This document shows, piece by piece, positions 7,097 to 9,646 of a stretch of 9,646 nt of DNA. Both the position numbers and the translations under genes were made by a program. The DNA is taken from assembly GCA_029858545.1 (NCBI GenBank), contig JAOUFA010000117.1, forward strand, positions 1 to 9,646, in the 5' to 3' direction. The notes below the pieces were generated by a model. That model was given only the letters and a program-made list of their open reading frames with translations. It ran no database searches and was not told where the DNA came from. The DNA comes from Betaproteobacteria bacterium (GTDB lineage Bacteria > Pseudomonadota > Gammaproteobacteria > Burkholderiales > SG8-39). How positions within the stretch are numbered: the stretch's first letter is position 1; every line of letters starts with the position of its first letter.

Positions 7097-8296
7097 ATGC
7101 AACTCGGCGGCAAGCTCGGTCATCTGACCTATTCGACCCTCGTCCACCCCGGCGACAACTGGGAGGAGATCTGGACGAGCCTCACCACCTACGTACCCGA
7201 GGTGAAGAAGCGTTTCTGCCCGGACAAACCCTTCGGCGTGTCGCTGCGCATCTCCAACAAATCGGCCGAGCGGCTGACGCGCGACCCCGGCGAGCGCGAG
7301 AAGCTGAAGGCTTTCCTTGTCGCGAACAATATGTATCTCTTCACCGTGAACGCCTTTCCCTACGGGCCGTTCAAGGGCGAACGGGTAAAGGAACTGGTGT
7401 ACGAGCCAGACTGGCGCACCGACGAGCGCGCGCGCTACACGATGGCGGTGGCCGACATCCTCGCCGAGGTCGCGCCCGCGAACATCGCGCCCTCGATCCA
7501 GAGCCCGCCCTGCGGATTCAAGCCGCGCGTCACCGGACCCGATGTCGTCGAGGCCTATACGCGCCAGCTGATCCGCGTGGTCGCGCACCTGGTCGAGCTC
7601 GAGCGGCGCACCGGAAGGACGGTGACCCTCGCGCTCGAGCCCGAGCCGCACTGCTTCATGGAGGTGACCTCCGAGGTGCTCGACTTCTTCGGCAAGCACC
7701 TGTACACGCCGGCCTCGGCCGCCGCGCTCGCGAAACAGACCGGGCAGTCGGCGGCGCAGGCCGAGCAGGCGCTCAGGAAGCACCTCGGCACGGTCTACGA
7801 TATCTGCCACCAGGCGGTCGAATTCGAGAACATCGCCGATTCGCTCAGAAGCCTCAAGCGCGCCGGGATCCCGGTGTTCAAGCTGCAGGCCGCCGCGGCG
7901 GTGCGCATCCCCGAGGTGACGCAGAACGTGGTCGATGCGCTGAAGAACTACGACGACGAGGTCTACCTGCACCAGACGGTCGAAGTGAAAGGCGGCAAGA
8001 TGTCGCGCTTCATCGATCTGGGTGATGCCTTCGCCGCGTGGAAGAGGGACCCGGGGCCGCGCGAATGGCGCATCCACTTTCACGTGCCGGTGTTTCTCGA
8101 CGATCTGGGCAGCGGCTTCAAGACCACGCGCACCGCGATCGAGGAGGCGCTGCGCGTGCACAAGATGGAGCATGTGTCGGACCAGGTCGAGATCGAGACC
8201 TACACCTGGGACGTGCTGCCCGCGCACCTGAAGACCGGCTCGATCACCGACTACGTGGTGCGCGAACTGGAGTGGGTGCAGGGACAGATCACTTGA
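7097..8296 (+). CDS. EboE-like sugar-phosphate isomerase/epimerase (xylose-isomerase-like TIM barrel)
   Basis: The 399-residue product opens with LGHLTYSTLVHPGDNWEE (7-24) and carries FTVNAFPYGPFKGERVKELVY (82-102), wording I associate with EboE, the TIM-barrel member of ebo clusters; in cyanobacteria such a cluster is needed to move the scytonemin precursor to the periplasm. Metal-site candidates typical of the xylose-isomerase-like fold are Glu181, Glu183 and His185 (LEPEPH), Asp236, His238 and Glu242 (DICHQAVEFE), Lys262, His327 and His329 (HFHV), and Glu367 (ETYTWDVLP). The metal ligands being in place suggests an active enzyme, not a relic. No other ebo gene is in the window; the next gene, 10 nt downstream, is a hydroxyacid dehydrogenase. 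The fold is near certain, the EboE kinship is from memory, and the reaction is unknown. Confidence 0.85.
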   Translation: MQLGGKLGHLTYSTLVHPGDNWEEIWTSLTTYVPEVKKRFCPDKPFGVSLRISNKSAERLTRDPGEREKLKAFLVANNMYLFTVNAFPYGPFKGERVKELVYEPDWRTDERARYTMAVADILAEVAPANIAPSIQSPPCGFKPRVTGPDVVEAYTRQLIRVVAHLVELERRTGRTVTLALEPEPHCFMEVTSEVLDFFGKHLYTPASAAALAKQTGQSAAQAEQALRKHLGTVYDICHQAVEFENIADSLRSLKRAGIPVFKLQAAAAVRIPEVTQNVVDALKNYDDEVYLHQTVEVKGGKMSRFIDLGDAFAAWKRDPGPREWRIHFHVPVFLDDLGSGFKTTRTAIEEALRVHKMEHVSDQVEIETYTWDVLPAHLKTGSITDYVVRELEWVQGQIT

Positions 8297-8306
8297 AGGA
8301 GGCGAT

Positions 8307-9188
8307 ATGAAGATCGGATTCATCGGCCTGGGCCGCATGGGCCACGCGATGGCGACTCGCCTGATTGCCGCCGGGCACGAGGTGCTGGTGTACAACCGCA
8401 GCGCGGCGAAGGCGGCCGACCTGGTGCGCGCGGGCGCGCGTCCCGCGGCCTCGGTCGCCGCGGCCTGCGCGGGACGCGAGGCGGTGATCACGATGGTCGC
8501 CGACGATGCGGCGCTCGCCGAGGTGACGCTCGGCGAGCAGGGCATCGTCCCTGCGCTCGCCAAGGGCGCGATGCATCTGTCGATGGGCACGCACGGCGTG
8601 GGCGTGATCCGCGCGCTCACCGCCGCGCATGCCGAAGCGGGACAGATCCACGTCGCCGCGCCGATGCTCGGCCGGCCGGAGGCGGTCGCCGCAGGCCAGG
8701 CGGGCATCGTTGCCGCGGGTCCGGCCGGCGCGCTCGCGCGCTGCGCGCCGCTGTTTCAGGCGCTCGGCCGACGCGTGTTCGAAGCGGGTGATGAACCGGT
8801 CGGGGCGACTTCGATCAAGCTCGCCAACAACTTTCTCCTCAGTTGCGCGATCGAGGCGATGGGCGAGGCGTTCTCGCTGGTACGCAAGTACGGCGTCGCC
8901 CCCGCTGCGCTCTACGACATCATCGCCGACGGCATGTTCACCTCGCCCGCCTACAAGATCTACGGCAAGATCATCGCCGACGAATCCTACGATCAGGTCG
9001 GCTTCACCACGCAGCTCGCGCTGAAGGATTCGAACCTGGTGCTCGCCGCGGCCGAGGCCGCGCGCGTGCCGCTGCCCAGCGCCGGCGTGGTGCGCGACCG
9101 GCTGCTCGGCGCGATCGCGCACGGCGACGCGGACAAGGACTGGGCGGCGATGGCGCGTGACCAGGCGCGCGCGAGCGGGCTCGAATAG
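8307..9188 (+). CDS. NAD(P)-dependent beta-hydroxyacid dehydrogenase, 3-hydroxyisobutyrate dehydrogenase family
   Basis: The family oxidises or reduces short beta-hydroxyacids such as 3-hydroxyisobutyrate, tartronate semialdehyde or succinic semialdehyde. The 293 residues match the usual size. The N-terminal Rossmann motif GFIGLGRMGHAMA lies at 4-16. YNRS at 29-32 has Asn-Arg-Ser after the second strand, which favours NADP. The catalytic lysine is Lys171, with Asn175, in KLANNF at 171-176. The substrate segment that normally reads DAPVSGG is here AAPMLGRPEA (117-126), so the substrate probably differs from the classical ones. A perfect AGGAGG at 8297-8302 precedes the ATG, 10 nt after the EboE-like stop, so the two genes share an operon. 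Family secure, substrate unknown. Confidence 0.92.
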   Translation: MKIGFIGLGRMGHAMATRLIAAGHEVLVYNRSAAKAADLVRAGARPAASVAAACAGREAVITMVADDAALAEVTLGEQGIVPALAKGAMHLSMGTHGVGVIRALTAAHAEAGQIHVAAPMLGRPEAVAAGQAGIVAAGPAGALARCAPLFQALGRRVFEAGDEPVGATSIKLANNFLLSCAIEAMGEAFSLVRKYGVAPAALYDIIADGMFTSPAYKIYGKIIADESYDQVGFTTQLALKDSNLVLAAAEAARVPLPSAGVVRDRLLGAIAHGDADKDWAAMARDQARASGLE

Positions 9189-9205
9189 AGGGATCGCACG
9201 CGGCG

Positions 9206-9493
9206 ATGGCTGCCGTGGTGACCAGACGGCTGCTCGTCGCGGGCCGGGTTCAGGGCGTGAATTACCGCGAGTCGATGCGCGCCGAGGCCGCGCGTCTTGG
9301 CATCGCCGGCTGGGTGCGCAACCGGCGCGACGGGCGCGTCGAGGCGGTTATGCGAGGCCCGGCCGATGCGGTCGACGCACTCATCGCCTGGGCGCGCAGC
9401 GGGCCGCCGGCGGCGCGCGTGTCGGATGTGCAAACCGATGACGCGCAACTACCTCGGGAGCACGAAGGCTTTGTTCGTCTGGCTACGGAGTAG
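9206..9493 (+). CDS. acyP: Acylphosphatase
   Basis: This small cytoplasmic enzyme hydrolyses acyl phosphates to carboxylate and phosphate. The 95 residues match the family length. The phosphate-binding loop GRVQGVNYR at residues 13-21 ends in the catalytic Arg21, and the catalytic Asn39 lies in GWVRN at 35-39. In the loop the usual Gly, Phe or Trp before Tyr/Phe-Arg is Asn, a tolerated position. The ATG at 9206 starts 17 nt after the dehydrogenase stop; the only purine-rich site, GAGGGA, is about 11 nt away, so a start at the GTGs at 9215 or 9218 cannot be excluded. Acylphosphatase genes turn up in many contexts, so co-transcription here does not prove a shared pathway. Confidence 0.93.
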   Translation: MAAVVTRRLLVAGRVQGVNYRESMRAEAARLGIAGWVRNRRDGRVEAVMRGPADAVDALIAWARSGPPAARVSDVQTDDAQLPREHEGFVRLATE

Positions 9494-9646
9494 CGAGGAG
9501 TTCTAGTTCCGGTCGGCCGGCGCGTCCGGCCCGAACGAAGAAGCACTCGCGCAAGGCTATGCCGGGCGGGTCGTCGATTCGCCCGCCGAATTTCCCCCCG
9601 CTCGCGCGACCGCGCCGTGAACAATTTTCCCGTGCCGAACGACCAC

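Noticed and set aside
6801..7127. Open frames crossing the intergenic hairpins on both strands
   Set aside because: Their length comes from palindromic sequence being open in several frames. There is no ribosome binding site, and they overlap the real start of the EboE-like gene.
7082..8707. A 541-codon open frame on the - strand, and similar long - strand frames at 593-1132, 1168-2340, 3444-4562 and 5525-6703
   Set aside because: They lie opposite well-recognised genes, are rich in Arg, Ala, His and Gln as expected from GC-rich antisense frames, and show no family motif or ribosome binding site.
9565..9587. Hairpin GGCGGG / CCCGCC after acyP as a terminator
   Set aside because: The stem is only 6-7 bp and is followed by a C-rich stretch, not a T-run; short GC palindromes are common by chance at this base composition.

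Overview
The window is a GC-rich stretch of a bacterial chromosome. Codon use, a polyglycine lipoprotein, a DUF1501 gene and a YhhQ-type queuosine-precursor carrier all fit a betaproteobacterium, but this assignment is inference and no marker gene settles it. All ten supported genes lie on the + strand. There are no RNA genes, insertion sequences, CRISPR arrays or prophage genes.

Positions 1-2294: the C-terminal part of a DUF1501 protein runs in from the left edge. A 119-nt gap with two small hairpins follows, then a complete UDP-glucuronate decarboxylase gene (UDP-xylose synthesis) and a probable intrinsic terminator.

Positions 2295-4391: cell-envelope genes. A polyglycine lipoprotein of unknown function is followed by a strong intrinsic terminator. 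The T-run of that terminator merges with the TTG start of a predicted outer-membrane beta-barrel protein, so how the second gene is expressed is an open question.

Positions 4392-6769: a tight operon of a cysteine-free carboxymuconolactone-decarboxylase-family protein, the queuosine-precursor transporter yhhQ, and a Gfo/Idh/MocA oxidoreductase (gaps of 13 and 3 nt).

Positions 6770-7096: a gene-free stretch with two 51-nt hairpins exactly 100 nt apart. They share ends and loop flanks. At five stem positions they differ, and each difference is matched by a compensating change in the other arm, so both hairpins stay perfectly paired. This is the most unusual feature of the window.

Positions 7097-9493: a second operon of an EboE-like TIM-barrel (xylose-isomerase-like) protein, a beta-hydroxyacid dehydrogenase of the 3-hydroxyisobutyrate dehydrogenase family, and acylphosphatase (gaps of 10 and 17 nt). 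Gfo/Idh/MocA, TIM-barrel isomerase and hydroxyacid dehydrogenase genes side by side suggest metabolism of a sugar- or polyol-like compound, but no substrate can be read from the sequence. The last 153 nt hold no gene that I can see.
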